Part shown: piece by piece, positions 44,216 through 55,650 of the stretch
Numbering within the stretch: position 1 is the stretch's first letter
How the letters are laid out: each line of letters opens with the position of its first letter
Source of the DNA: Arion vulgaris
Taxonomy: Eukaryota > Mollusca > Gastropoda > Stylommatophora > Arionidae
Assembly: GCA_020796225.1 (NCBI GenBank)
Contig: CM036759.1
Coordinates: 25,838,313-25,902,312 of the forward strand
Direction of reading: 5' to 3'
Length of the DNA stretch: 64,000 nt
Position numbers and translations under genes: made by a program
The notes under the pieces: model-generated
The model's database searches: none
Told to the model about the DNA's origin: nothing
The model's input: only the letters and a program-made list of their open reading frames with translations

Positions 44216-44684
44216 ATATGGGTGATATAAAGCGTGATGTACTAGTTTTGTCCCTAACGCTTCCATTCCTAGTAGTTACTTGTATGCTGCCTCTTTTGTT
44301 GTCATATTCAAGTCATTTCTCACATCTTGTATCTATCTACGGTTTTGTTTACACAGGGAACATACATAAACCTACTACTATGATTGTTATTTCCTTGTCA
44401 TTATTATTCTGTCAATGTTAATATACTTGAGATATCGTAGTATTGACTCGTCAAAACACCAGAAATATTATGATAGTCATTATATTACAGGACTCCACGT
44501 CAAGGCATCACGTGTTATCATAGCCCGAAATGATGATCGTCTATCACGGATGATGATGACCACACACATTTTCATCCAAGGGAATGTAGTTGCGTTATGT
44601 TTGTCTGTATGTGCGTAGATAAGTCCGAAATATCACATCCAATGACTAATCAAGATAGTAAGTTTCTATCAATTTACTAGTCAA
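44216..44684. other. Stretch without a recognisable gene
   Basis: Two 67-codon + frames lie here without recognisable motifs. Confidence 0.35.
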
Positions 44685-45035
44685 AACATCGCAGTAGTGA
44701 ATCTAGTCAAAACATCACAGTAGTGACTCTAGTCAAAACATCGCAGTAGTGAATCTAGTCAAAACATCACAGTAGTGACTCTAGTCAAAACATCGCAGTA
44801 GTGAATCTATTCAAAACATCGCAGTAGTGACTCTAGTCAAAACATCAGCAGTAGTGACTCTAGTCAAAACATCGCAGTGTGATCTAGTCAACATCCAGTA
44901 GATCTAGTCAAAACATCACGTAGTGACTTAGTCAAACATCGAGAGTGACTCTAGTCAAAACATCGCAGTAGTGAATCTAGTCAAAACATCGCAGTAGTGA
45001 ATCTATTCAAAACATCGCAGTAGTGACTCTAGGAA
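44685..45035. repeat. Array of a 26-bp unit, about 13 copies
   Basis: Units of AGTGAMTCTAGTCAAAACAT plus CGCAGT, with a degenerate patch at 44877-44945. Confidence 0.93.
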
Positions 45036-45924
45036 AATATTATTACTCGTATCTTCTAGGCAAAGCAACGTACATGTTCATATTACACGATCGCATCTCA
45101 TATCAATTTATTTCTCCTTCAAAATTACATCGGGGACCCCGCCGGTGCTACGGAGTTTGTTCCCTGCCACCGAGATCCTGTACAAGAAAGAGATTGGAAC
45201 AAACATAGTTACTCAGCGAAGTGCAAAGATGATGGTCCTATCAATCAATCAAATCAATGTCTTTAAAAGTTATTTTGAGAACCACTCAAACAGTGTTGCC
45301 AGATTGAAATTTAGATTTATAGTCAGACAATGCTAAGGGGGAAAAAATGCTAAAAGAAATGCCTAACAAATTTAAACATATGTCATACTGACATCACATA
45401 AAAAGCTTTGTATTCAGTTTATAACTGTCATCAGCTCTCGCGCAAATGGGCCCTACATAATTAACCTTAGATGTAAGTCGTCTAGCATTTTGTAGATAAT
45501 TTGCTTATTTTAATAGATGTAGTTCTACCAGATTCTCAATATCAAGAAGGTCAACTTAATTTGCTTTTATTTTAATAGCTGTAGTTCTACCCAGATTCTC
45601 AGATAAAAACATCAAGAAGGTCAACTGAATTGTGTTTCTTTGCTTTTGTTTTGAAGTAACAGTAGACATAATAATTTGTGAGTGCTTTAAATGTCTGTTA
45701 TTGAAGTAATCCAATCCACTATTGTTTGCTGTCTCGTGGAGTTAATTTTTCTAATCGATAAAACGCATATTTGGGGTTTTGTTCTTCAGTCGTGCTTTCT
45801 GCAAGGTGTATTTAGGATAACTCTTAAAACCAGTCTTGAAAACAAACTGAATTTAAAATATGTTTATATTTTTTTGGGTGTAGATTTTCAACTGTCTCTG
45901 GCAAATAGCGTATCCTCAGTGCTG
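45036..45924. other. Stretch without a recognisable gene
   Basis: Two copies of AGTTCTACCAGATTCTC-type sequence at 45512-45610; a 107-codon + frame at 45691-46014 runs into the next array and has no known motif. Confidence 0.35.
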
Positions 45925-46325
45925 TCTTTCTTCTGTGTAGTGTGTTATGTGGTGACATTTGTTGTCTTCTGTGTAGTGTGTTATGTGATGAAATTTGGTC
46001 TTTCTTCTGTGTAGTGTGTTATGTGGTAACATTTGCTGTCTTTCTTCTGTGTAGTGTGTTATGTGGTAACATTTGCTGTCTTTCTTCTGTGTAGTGTGTT
46101 ATGTGGTAACATTTGCTGTCTTTCTTCTGTGTAGTGTGTTATGTGGTAACATTTGCTGTCTTTCTTCTGTGTAGTATGTTATAGTGATAACATATGTTAT
46201 AGTGATAACATTTGCTGTCTTTCTTCTGTGTAGTATGTTATAGTGATAGCATATGTTATAGTGATAACATTTGCTGTCTTTCTTCTGTGTAGTATGTTGT
46301 GTAGTGTGTTATGTGATAACATTTG
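45925..46325. repeat. Array of a 40-bp unit, about nine copies
   Basis: Units of TTTCTTCTGTGTAGTGTGTT plus ATGTGGTAACATTTGCTGTC; the last units diverge to ATAGTGATAACAT. Confidence 0.94.
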
Positions 46326-46334
46326 CTGTCTGGA

Positions 46335-46685
46335 CTAATGTCAATCCTGTGATGTTTTGACTAGGGCACCATTAATGTCCTGACTAGAGATAGTCCTGAT
46401 GGGCATTTGAATCTAGGAGATAATCCTGATGGGCATTGACTAGAGATAGTTCTGATGGGCATTGACTGGAGATAGTTCTGATGGGCATTGACTGGAGATA
46501 GTCCTGATGGGCGTTGACTAGAGATAGTCCTGATGGGCGTTGACTAGAGATAGCTGCTCTGGATGGTGCGTTGACTAGAGATAGTCCTGATGGGCGTTGA
46601 CTAGAGATAGTCCTGATGGGCGTTGACTAGAGATAGTCCTGATGGGCGTTGGCTAGAGATAGTCCTGATGGGCATTCTGACTAGA
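46335..46685. repeat. Array of a 26-bp unit, about 13 copies
   Basis: Units of GACTAGAGATAGTCCTGATG plus GGCRTT, adjoining the previous array and a tRNA-like SINE head. Confidence 0.94.
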
Positions 46686-46686
46686 A

Positions 46687-46764
46687 GAGGTCACCGTGGT
46701 GTAGAGGTAAGGTGCTTACCTCTTGCTCCAACGGTACTCGGTTCGTTTCACGCTTGGAAGGATT
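46687..46764 (+). repeat. tRNA-like SINE head
   Basis: GTGGTGTAGAGGTAAGGTGC resembles an A box and ACTCGGTTCGTTTCACGC a degenerate B box. No CCA end or tRNA fold with a full acceptor stem is apparent, so I read it as a SINE remnant rather than a tRNA gene. Confidence 0.5.
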
Positions 46765-46769
46765 GAGAT

Positions 46770-46925
46770 ATATTTTCATAGATACTTGATCTCAATGAAG
46801 ACAATATTTTCTGAATAGATGACTTTTGATCTTTTCAATGAAGACAATATTTTCATAGATACTTGATCTCAATGAAGACAATATTTTCATAGATACTTGA
46901 TCTCAATGAAGACAATCTCAATTGA
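46770..46925. repeat. Short array of a unit of about 34 bp
   Basis: Four to five copies of TCATAGATACTTGATCTCAA plus TGAAGACAATATTT. Confidence 0.9.
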
Positions 46926-46929
46926 GTTT

Positions 46930-47137
46930 CTAGTTATATCTGAGACGAATGATGAAACGAACACGTAAATGAACCATTGGCAGTTGAAAATCGATAATAG
47001 TAGGCTGCAAAGTCGCTCCCTGGCCAACATTCGTTAACAAGATTAACATTATATTCAAAATTACACCGGAAACCTTCGGCACTGTCGCTGAGATCTTTCT
47101 GTGTAACAAGAAGATCGGAGTACGCATGGTTATTCAT
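46930..47137 (-). other. Unrecognised 67-codon open frame
   Basis: The frame reads NNHAYSDLLVTQKDLSDSAE, then GFRCNFEYNVNLVNECWPGS and AAYYYRFSTANGSFTCSFHH. Composition is protein-like with three cysteines, but no flanking splice acceptor or homologous copy is visible. It may be a remnant exon or chance. Confidence 0.2.
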
Positions 47138-47399
47138 CGATGCGCAACGATTATGTTTAAATCAATCAATTTCAATCAATCAACTAGTATAATATTGTGA
47201 TTTCATGACTAGATTCAGTTCTAGAATATCTCAACTAGATTAATGTTTACTGTTTATGCAAGATAGGGAAACAAAATTCATAGTGATAAGATCATGAATT
47301 TTTCTTGTGATAAAGTGGAAGATATTCAAGATGTTATAAATAACTACTAAGACTGTGATCTTTAGGACAAAGTTACATGTACTATTATTCTCACAAGTC

Positions 47400-47560
47400 C
47401 TAAAAAAAAGTTTCGTCACTCTTCTTGTTTGCTTGATAAAGGCCTTGTTGGTCGAAACGTTGCTGTATATTGTCATTGTTTTTGTAATTTGTAAAACTAC
47501 AGTACTTTGTTATTACGTGTTTCGCCAATCAAATAGTTTTACTGCAGTCTCTTCTATTTT
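47400..47560 (+). mobile_element. Penelope-like 3' terminus, solo
   Basis: CACTCTTCTTGTTTGCTTGA, TAAAGGCCTTGTTGGTCGAA and ACGTTGCTGTATATTGTCAT match the minus-strand end of the Penelope-like element at 11850-12000. Downstream AAATAGTTTTACTGCAGTC equals the start of the array unit at 3619. No coding sequence remains. Confidence 0.65.
47428..47463 (+). ncRNA. Hammerhead-ribozyme-like motif
   Basis: CTTGATAAAGGCCTTGTTGG followed by TCGAAACG: helix GGCC/GGTC around TTGTT, then GAAAC as in hammerheads. The preceding box reads TTGATAA rather than CTGATGA. Confidence 0.4.
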
Positions 47561-47774
47561 GTGATTATTATTCTCACAGTACCTTAACCCTAGTCTGTGT
47601 TTTCTTCAGTATGTTTTCAATTTCATACCTGCATTTCTCTTTATTTCTGTCTATCTTGTTTTTTTATTATGATTATTATATTTCATCTTTTTTGTCTTCT
47701 TCTTTATTGCTTTCCTAAGTTAATAATTTTCTCAGATCTTTCTGACAATTTTGTTTTACATTTAATGAACGTAT

Positions 47775-47995
47775 TTTCCTTCACTGATTTCTATCTTTCT
47801 TCTTTGTTTTTTCATTTTCTTTGTTTTTTCATTTTCTTTGTTTTTTCATTCTTTGTTTTCATTTTCATTTTCTTTGTTTTTTCTTTGTTTTTTCATTTTC
47901 TTTGTTTTTCATATTCTTTGATTTTTCATTTTCTTTCTTTGTTTTTCATATTCTTTGTTTTTTCATTTTCTTTGTTTTTTTCATTTTCTTTCAAG
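47775..47995. repeat. TTTTCATTTTCTTTG low-complexity array
   Basis: Many copies of TTTTTCATTTTCTTTG with length variation. Frames crossing it are not genes. Confidence 0.9.
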
Positions 47996-48179
47996 CGCTT
48001 AAATCTCATTATCAGCATGCCGACATATGTGTTGACTTAACGTCAGTTAAAGCATTTTGAAATATTAATCAGCGTTCCCATGGATGTATTCTTGGTTTCC
48101 AAATGTACATAGAAGAGTCAGGTGCATTTAACAGGTGATTGTGTACTTGATATAGTTATCTTTAACAGGTGACTGTTTC

Positions 48180-48475
48180 TTTTTGTGTTGCATTGTTGGT
48201 ATTGTGTGTATGTGTGTGTTTTATGTGTGTCTTGTGTACATATTGTGTGTGTGTGTTTCATGTGTGGTGTATTGTATTATATTGCGTTTAGTGTGCCTTT
48301 TGTGAATATGGTGTGGTTTTTTTCTTCTCTGTTTCTGTATGTATGCATGTTGTGATGTGTGTTGTTTAGTGTGTACGTTGTGTAATGGGCACGTTGTGTA
48401 ATTTGTATGTTGTGTTTACGTGTGTGTGTGTGTTTACGTGTGCGTGTGTGTGTGTGTTTACGTGTGCGTGTGTTA
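48180..48475. repeat. GT-rich low-complexity tract
   Basis: Runs of TGTGTGTGTTT, TGTGTACGTTGTGTAATG and GTTTACGTGTGCGTGTG. Confidence 0.9.
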
Positions 48476-48767
48476 TAATCAAATATTCTACGTAACACCA
48501 CTAATACTGTCTTACAGCTACGCATAAGAATAATCATTTCAAGCTTCTATTTGTCTAGCGTGTTTACATTTCGTTAGCATAGCACGACATTGCGGTTTTT
48601 TTCTGACATGAAAAACAACTGTCAGTTTCTAACGATATATGATTTTTGTTGTCTATCTTAGATGCACTTTTGTCGACACTGTCATTTATTATTTCATTTA
48701 TATTTCATTTGTGTTCGGGATTATGCAAATATTATTATCTATCATGATCAATGATATGTTTATCTGT

Positions 48768-49008
48768 CCGAGTGGTTACCTGGGCCCAAATTTGGGGTGT
48801 AAAGAATAGACCACTGTTACCTGCCACGCATGTCGTAAGAGGCGGCTAATGAGGTTTGGCTGAAATCGAATGCAGTGTCTCAGCGTGTAGAAGTATATGC
48901 GTTTAAGGGCCTACCAAACCAATGTGCAACGTATACAGGTTCTTGGCAAAGATCAAACATATCACAAAGAGTGATTAAAAAGGGTCGTAAAGAACGAACG
49001 CAAAGAAG
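48768..49008 (+). repeat. SINE-A copy 5
   Basis: Starts CCGAGTGGTTACCTGGGCCC; core CATGTCGTAAGAGGCGGCTA; ends GAACGAACGCAAAGAAG. ATGTTT(AT)CTGT before and ATGTTTCTGT after look like an imperfect target-site duplication. Confidence 0.88.
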
Positions 49009-49074
49009 TCATGTTTCTGTTTCCTAGTTCTCATATTTAAAAAAAAAAATTCCTTAACCTTTTCAGAACTTGGG

Positions 49075-49245
49075 TATGAAGTGCATGTCAATTCATATTT
49101 CTAAACCCTAGTGTGCAGGATTTAGGAGTGCCAATCCCTTTCCTCACGTGTGAAACGTCGAGTGTGGAATTGAACCTACACCATTCTTGAGTCCAAGTCG
49201 ATGCACGAACGCTTACACATTCCGCTAATCCGTCTCACAGTTCTC
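49075..49245 (-). repeat. SINE-G copy 3
   Basis: The minus strand carries a tRNA-like head (GCGGAATGTGTAAGCGTTCG; B box TAGGTTCAATTCC at about 49170) followed by GACGTTTCACACGTGAGGAA. Confidence 0.6.
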
Positions 49246-49252
49246 GTATAAA

Positions 49253-49527
49253 AAAGTAAGTAAAGGAACCCTTTCATACCTTTGGGTATATAGGGCAATA
49301 CAGTGTTAGGCCTGTATTTTCATTGACCGTCGGCACACGATGGGTGATGTGGTCAGCATAACACCGGCCACCTTTACTTTCCCAGAGCATGCCTGGTACC
49401 CAGTTGAGGCTGGGTCGACCTAAGAGCCGTCGCGGTCGGGAAAAATTCCACGCCCACTGCGGGAGCTGAACCCGGACCACCAGCCTTGAGAAACGAGTTC
49501 ACTAACAACTACGCTACCGCAGCTCAC
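49253..49527 (-). repeat. SINE-D copy 3, full length
   Basis: The minus strand starts with a tRNA-like head (GCTGCGGTAGCGTAGTTGTT; B box CCGGGTTCAGCTCCC at about 49467-49481) and ends near GTATGAAAGGGTTCC. It defines the family for the copies at 28 and 11205. Confidence 0.75.
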
Positions 49528-50384
49528 AGTTCTCATATAGTACCACATAATCTGCTATACTTTTCTATGAATCTTCCTCGCTTGTATTTAGCTCTTCCGC
49601 ATAGTTTCATGTCTGGCTCCCTATACTAGTTATTGACCATTCTCTTGAGTAGGGTTTATCATACCTCATCTCCCCCGCATTTAATAATGACTGATGCCTC
49701 GGGTACGCACAACTACGGTACGCACCACTTCTATATGTGCGGGCTTATATAGGAGTCCTTTAATGAGACGGACACATCACTGTCTGAAGATTTTCTGTAA
49801 GGTACTATTTGCTCTCACTCACATACTAGTAGTATTTCCAGACGTTATGTCATTGCTGATGGTAATTTCCTATTATAGACGTTAATGTTGTACTTGTGTA
49901 AAGTCGGTCAGATTTAAGAACATTGATGTGAGTTTCGCGTGCTTAATTTAACTCTTTCTGAGATGACATCAACATTAACAAAATATATTAAAATAACGGA
50001 TGATTAGAAAATTGTTCATCACGAAATGTAAATAGATGTCGTTTGTTGAAGACATTGTCTTTTGTGACATGACTAGAAAATTTGATCAAGTTTGGTTGTG
50101 TAGAAGGAAGGGATAACTAGACAGCATCGATATCTGTGTTGTTTGTTTTGATGAAGTTTCTACCAGTAGAAGTATAGAGCAAATACAAGATCTAACCACT
50201 ATTGCATTTCACCTTCATATTCATTTAAACAATTGTATAATTCGATAGTACCGGGACATCAAGTGTTACTTGGTTGTTTTAAGAAGAGATTTAATTATTC
50301 ACTTACACCCCCCACCTCTTTTCTTCCCCCACTCTCCCCAACTATTTTCTTTCTTTCCACATTATCTCTTTATTTAACTGGTGC
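49528..50384. other. Stretch without a recognisable gene
   Basis: Unique-looking DNA. A small direct repeat of TACGCACNACT lies near 49702-49730. Confidence 0.35.
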
Positions 50385-50636
50385 TTGTCTAACAATGGTT
50401 CTTGTTCAACAGTGGCATTTGTTTAAAAACTGGTATATATCCAGTACTGGTATATGTTCAACACTTGCTTTTGTCCAGCACTGACGTTTGTCCAGCTCTG
50501 GCGTTTGTCCAGCACTGACGTTTCTCCAGCTCTGGCGTTTCTCCAGCTCTGGCGTTTGTCCAGCACCGGCTTTTGTCCAGCACCAGCGTCTGTCCAGCAC
50601 TGGCGTCTGTCCAGCACCGGCGTCTGTTCAACACAG
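50385..50636. repeat. Array of a unit of about 16-18 bp, TCTGTCCAGCACTGGCG
   Basis: About fifteen copies of TTTGTCCAGCWCTGGCG, left units more AT-rich. Frames on both strands cross it. It abuts the LINE fragment that follows. Confidence 0.92.
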
Positions 50637-51140
50637 ATTTAACAAAGCAAATCAAATGATAGGGCAAATGGCGCCAATTTTAAGATGCAAACACGTCACC
50701 ATGAATACAAAAGAGCAATGTTCAACACAATCTTTCTCCCCACATTATGTTACCAGTGCCAAACCTGGACGCTGACAGCAAACGATAGAAGAAAACTAGT
50801 CACAACAGATGAAGTGTCTACGCAGAATGCTGGGTGTAACAAGAAGAGACCGGTTGAGAAATGAAGACATCAGGAAAAAGTGGGTACAACATCAGTACTA
50901 GACTTCATTAAGAAACAACAAATTAAATGGTTCGGCCACGTAAGCAGATTACCATCAGACAGTGCACCCCAAAGAGCAATGCTGCCCGATACAATGGGTA
51001 CAGGACAAAGGGCCGGCCACGCAAAAGATGGACCTCAGAGATAACAGAGGCGACGAAAGAGACTATCTACGAAGCGCATACTAAGGCCTGTTTTAGAAAT
51101 CTCTTCCTGACCTGACGCTGTGAGGCATACAGGATTCGAG
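50636..51140 (+). pseudogene. LINE reverse-transcriptase C-terminal region
   Basis: In shifting + frames: FNKANQMIGQMAPILRC, LCYQCQTWTLTAN (the Y-G-S-E-T-W-T region), KCLRRMLGVTRRDRLRNEDI, LDFIKKQQIKWFGHVSRLPS. The end is a GAAAGAAAGAAAGAA tail at about 51142-51156. At least two frameshifts. It is closest in plan to the 20800 copy but with different 3' DNA. Confidence 0.78.
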
Positions 51141-51156
51141 AAAGAAAGAAAGAACC

Positions 51157-51946
51157 GGCGTCTGTCCAGTTATTACTTATTTCTTGAATACCCGTATTTT
51201 AAAATATGTTATGAACAGACATAATCCTAGATTGCAGATATACATGGCACACATTTGTCGACGTTTCATCAATCAATACTTTGATTATGCGTATATAGTG
51301 TTGTCTTACAATGTTGTAAATCTATCGTGTAACTTCGGACTTGTCAAAGAGAAATGTATCCAGTCGGGGTCGGCGTGTGACACAGAGTTGCTGTTCGTTC
51401 CGGTACGCGAGTCTCACCTCTCTGAATAGGTTGACAGCAAGATGGAATAGCCGATCAAGTTAGTTCCTTGCCACATCTTGATGTTATGTAGTTTCAATCA
51501 ACATGACACAGCGGGAACTTCCACACGACAGTAATGGTGAGTGCTGGAAATTGACCTCAGGAGTGATCATTTTCTCCTGGCTTTTTTAATTTTGTTTTTC
51601 ATCATTTTGACAGGAGATCGGCTACAGGAAGTGGCAGAAAAACCAGATAGCTATATTTCTGTCACGTTATGTCAACAATGAAGCACGCAGTGAGCTCATC
51701 GGATTCTGTTGTTGGCAGTCTGAACAAAAATAATCATCGCTGGGGTAGTTGACCCATACTTTATTGTATCGACTGTTTCAAATTGTCATGAAATCTGTCT
51801 GTCACTTCTCTGTCACTGCTGATGTTATTTTCTATTTAGAGAAACATATGACGACTTTGAAATTATGTGTATGTTTAGTTTTAGTTTAGTCGCCAGATCG
51901 TCATCACTGCACATCGAACCAATTAAAGGTTTTAATAAAGGGTTTT
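51157..51946. other. Stretch without a recognisable gene
   Basis: An 81-codon + frame at 51184-51429 (MNTRILKYVMNRHNPRLQIY at its start) has no known motif. Confidence 0.35.
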
Positions 51947-51959
51947 AAAGCCGAAGGAT

Positions 51960-52124
51960 CCGTCTGCACGTGTCGTAGCCGTTGACTACGGTGACTATCC
52001 TCTGTGTGTGTGTTAGATTCCGCAGGATGGCAACACAGTTCCCAGATTTACGGTGTTCTGGCCCCGAACCGAAGGTTAACGATGTCCATGGCACGAGAAG
52101 GCTAAAGTAAGTGCTTTGATCGGA
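51960..52124 (+). mobile_element. SINE-C copy 3 inserted into SINE-B
   Basis: AAAGCCGAAGGAT flanks it at 51947-51959 and 52125-52137. That duplicated sequence is the 3' tail of the neighbouring SINE-B copy, so SINE-C landed in SINE-B. The copy is diverged, with small deletions in head and body. Confidence 0.85.
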
Positions 52125-52352
52125 AAAGCCGAAGGATTGACTTCATTGCACTGGGTTTTACCCATATGGCTCGTCCCTCTCCGCAGAAATGGTACACCAC
52201 CTGTCGAAGTATTGCACAAACACAAATTCCGTAGCTCCAGCAACAATTCTAGGGTCTCTGGAAAAAACTGCACTCGTGAACAGAACGGTGCGGTCAGGAT
52301 TGGAATCCACGACCTTCGACTCACAAGGAAAAGGGTTTAGCCACAGAGACCT
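52125..52352 (-). repeat. SINE-B copy 4, hosting SINE-C
   Basis: It matches 12661-12900 from GATTGACTTCATTGCAC to AAGGGTTTAGCCACAGAGAC. The B-box part is changed (GATTGGAATCCACG). Confidence 0.8.
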
Positions 52353-52529
52353 CCACCAATTAGTCCGTAATCCGATCTCTTTCTCCGTGTCTCTCAACAA
52401 GTGTCCACTAACGACATCAGTTCTATATTGGTTTACTATTCTTCTTTAGCTTCCAGTATAGTGTTCTTGTCTAGCTACATCACATTTGATTAGATATTCT
52501 TGCAGTTAGTTTTGTAGATTTATCTCCAT

Positions 52530-53372
52530 TCCTCGCTCCCTTAGGGCATTCAGAATATCACACTGTCCTCGCTCCCTTAGGGCAATCAGAATATCACACT
52601 GTCCACGCTCCCTTAGAGCATTCAGAATATCACACTGTCCACGCTCCCTTAGGGCATTCAGAATATCACACTGTCCTCGCTCCCTTAGAGCATTCAGAAT
52701 ATCACACTGTCCACGCTCCCTTAGGGCATTCAGAATATCACACTGTCCACGCTCCCTTAGAGCATTCAGAATATCACACTGTCCTCGCCCTAGGCATTCA
52801 GAATATCACACTGTCCACGCTCCTTAGAGCATTCAGAATATCACACTGTCCACGCCCCTTAGGCATTCAGAATATCACACTGTCCCGCTCCTTAGAGCAT
52901 TCAGAATATCACACTGTCCACGCTCCCTTAGAGCATTCAGAATATCACACTGTCCTCGCTCCCTTAGAGCATTCAGAATATCACACTGTCCACGCTCCCT
53001 TAGGGCATTCAGAATATCACACTGTCCACGCTCCCTTAGAGCATTCAGAATATCACACTGTCCACGCTCCCTTAGAGCATTCAGAATATCACACTGTCCA
53101 CGCTCCTTAGAGCATTCAGAATATACACTGTCCACGCTCCTTAGGCATTCAGAATATCACACTGTCCACGCTCCTTAGAGCATTCAGAATATCACACTGT
53201 CCACGCTCCTTAGAGCATTCAGAATATCAACTGTCCACTCCCTTAGAGCATTCAGAATATCACACTGTCCACGCTCCCTTAGGGCATTCAGAATATCACA
53301 CTGTCCTCGCTCCCTTAGGGCATTCAGAATATCACACTGTCCACGCTCCCTTAGAGCATTCAGAATATTAGA
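52530..53372. repeat. Array of a 36-bp unit, about 23 copies
   Basis: Units of CACGCTCCCTTAGAGCATTC plus AGAATATCACACTGTC, with scattered one- to three-base deletions. Being 36 bp (12 codons), it gives a minus-strand repeat peptide ERGQCDILNALR. It ends next to a LINE RNase H fragment on the same minus strand. Confidence 0.96.
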
Positions 53373-53379
53373 CTGGTCC

Positions 53380-53460
53380 TTTGCTTGTCAGCTTTTTTAC
53401 AGTAATCCTATTGGCGCATTCATTTCCCGTTACGCCTGCGTGCCTTGGCACAAACAACAA
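53380..53460 (-). pseudogene. LINE RNase H fragment
   Basis: On the minus strand VPRHAGVTGNECANRI corresponds to the [VT]-P-G-H-A-G-V-x-G-N-E-x-A-D block of LINE-borne RNase H domains (G changed to R, D changed to N). Only this block is visible. Confidence 0.5.
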
Positions 53461-54079
53461 ATTTATCAGCCTAGACCTCTTCAAAGACACCAAACATAGT
53501 CAAACACATTTAATTTGGAGAATCATCTATGTACGTGATTTTTGGTTATATTTTTGTTAAAACCAAGAGTATAATAAGAAAGTATGGTTTCAACAGAGGA
53601 ACCACATGTTCAGTATCATGCGCTTTTTGTAATAAATATATTTTCTTTCAAACTGTAAGTGTCTAATGTGATTGAAGACTGAAGGAACTTGACCATGCGC
53701 AAATAGCGATTAGCTAGGGAAGAGGAAAACAATTGAGAGGGGGATACAATTAAGAAATCAATTAACCACACAAACAGTAATTATCAATAATGAAATAAAA
53801 TAACTAAATGGATGAAACCATCTCTAATGATGTGCCAACAATTCTTTCAAATTGAGACAAAGTCGGGACAAGAAAATAATGGAAGATTGATTACAACAAA
53901 CACATTGGAGAAAAAAATGTCAGTTGCAGGAAGATGGAAATACAAATCCCAGGAGACGACAGATAGCTACTATCAATATCATAAATCTGCTCACTCTAAT
54001 TTGCATAGGTGTCACCACAGAAGTGCTACAATAACAAGGTCATGTTGTCATTTTTTTTTGTTGGTTTGCTATTACCGTT
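53461..54079. other. Stretch without a recognisable gene
   Basis: An 89-codon + frame at 53812-54081 (KSGQENNGRLITTNTLEKKM inside) has no recognised family. Confidence 0.35.
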
Positions 54080-54400
54080 GACTTTCTATTCTACTTCCAC
54101 TTATCATTTCATTAGTGTGTACATTGCACTAGCAAGAATTCTCAATCCAACTTATCATTTCATTAGTGTGTACATTGCACTAGCAAGAATTCTCAATCCA
54201 ACATCATTTCATTAGTTGTACATTGCACTAGTAAGAATTCTCTATCAACTTATCATTTCATTAGTGTGTACATTGATTTAGTAAAATTCTCAATCAACTT
54301 ATCATTTCATTAGTGTATACATTGCACTTAAAAATTCTTATTCAACTTATCATTTCATTAGTTGTACATTGCACTAGTAAAATTTCAATCCAATTATCAC
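54080..54400. repeat. Array of a unit of about 50 bp, six copies
   Basis: Units contain TTATCATTTCATTAGTGTGT and ACATTGCACTAGCAAGAATT, decaying rightwards. Confidence 0.93.
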
Positions 54401-54439
54401 TGAGCCTTATGTTGTATTGACGTTTATTAAAGAATAGGT

Positions 54440-54808
54440 AAAATATTGTAAGTAATTGAGTTTATGTAAATAATTGAGTTTATGTAAATAATTGAGTTTA
54501 TGTAAATAATTGAGTTTATGTAAATAATTGAGTTTATGTAAATAATTGAGTTTATGTAAATAATTGAGTTTATGTAAATAATTGAGTTTATGTAAGTAAT
54601 TGAGTTTATGTAAATAATTGAGTTTATGTAAATAATTGAGTTTATGTAAATAATTGAGTTTATGTAAATAATTGAGTTTATGTAAATAATTGAGTTTATG
54701 TAAATAATTGAGTTTATGTAAATAATTGAGTTTATGTAAATAATTGAGTTTATGTAAGTAATTGAGTTTATGTAAATAATTGAGTTTATGTAAATAATTG
54801 AGTTTATG
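54440..54808. repeat. Array of an 18-bp unit TAAATAATTGAGTTTATG, about 20 copies
   Basis: Nearly perfect; a TAAGTAATTG variant recurs at intervals of about nine units, implying duplication of a larger block. Confidence 0.96.
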
Positions 54809-55294
54809 ACATACTTGTGGTCGTCTTCATCTAGTGACTGTTGGACGTTTGTAACTGACCTAGCGTATGTGAATGTCCTACCTTCGCCCTAGAAGTTAGA
54901 GACTTGTCATTTCACTACATATATAAAAATGGGTGTTGTGCACCTACACTTTACCAAGTTAGTTATAACTAGCTATGGCTTACAAATCATCGCCATTAAT
55001 GATATTATGATCACGTCGAGTCCTTCTACAGCTTAGTCAAGTAAGCAAGAGATAGTATAACAAATGATTGTCCCATCTTGAGTTACTATAATGTTACAAG
55101 GGATGTCGCTGATCATGAAGAATTGAATATTAGATTTTACTGCTCATACTTGTTCAATATCGTTCTAGCTTCTTCTAAAGCAGCAGAAACAACACGCACC
55201 GTTCTATGTTATTATCAACGTTTCCCTTGTTCGTTTTGCTACCATGGATGCTTCAACCAAGATGTGACTCTTAACCTCATTCATCTCCGGGTAT
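54809..55294. other. Stretch without a recognisable gene
   Basis: Unique-looking sequence with an 86-codon + frame (55078-55338) of no known family. Confidence 0.35.
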
Positions 55295-55430
55295 GCGATG
55301 TAGACCTCACCGTCCATGAAACATTGACAAACTACTGAACGTATAAGGGGGGTGTCTAGAAAATCGACGACTCGTTTTCTGTGGTTGATGGCTAAGTTCT
55401 GTAAAGGATATGCCACGATTTTTCATTTTT
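55295..55430 (+). repeat. SINE-F copy 6, 5'-truncated
   Basis: From TAGACCTCACCGTCCATGAA through CTACTGAACGTATAAGG to GGATATGCCACGATTTTTCA, then an (AT)n run at 55431-55450. Confidence 0.75.
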
Positions 55431-55454
55431 CATATATATATATATATATAGTAT

Positions 55455-55650
55455 AATAATAATTCCTCTCGTACCGTTATACGTTACATAGGGCCTGCAA
55501 GTAATTTCTCCATACCGCTCTATCCTGGGCAACCGCTCAATCTCCTCCATGGAACTGAGACCGATATTTCCTGCCTCTCTCAGCAAAATTCGCTTCAGGG
55601 TCTCCTTAGGTCGACCTCTCTTTCTTGAACCCTTTGCATCCCACTTCAAT
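55455..55650 (-). pseudogene. LINE C-terminal fragment
   Basis: The minus frame reads KWDAKGSRKRGRPKETLKRI, then SSMEEIERLPRIERYGEI and CRPYVTYNGTRGI, the W-x-P-x-G-x-R-x-x-G-R-P block and closing region of LINE proteins. It ends in an ATT-repeat tail at about 55451-55470. Confidence 0.65.

Noticed and set aside
46687..46764. Candidate tRNA gene
   Set aside because: The B box is degenerate (GGTTCGTTTC) and no cloverleaf with paired ends could be drawn by eye; it sits among repeats.
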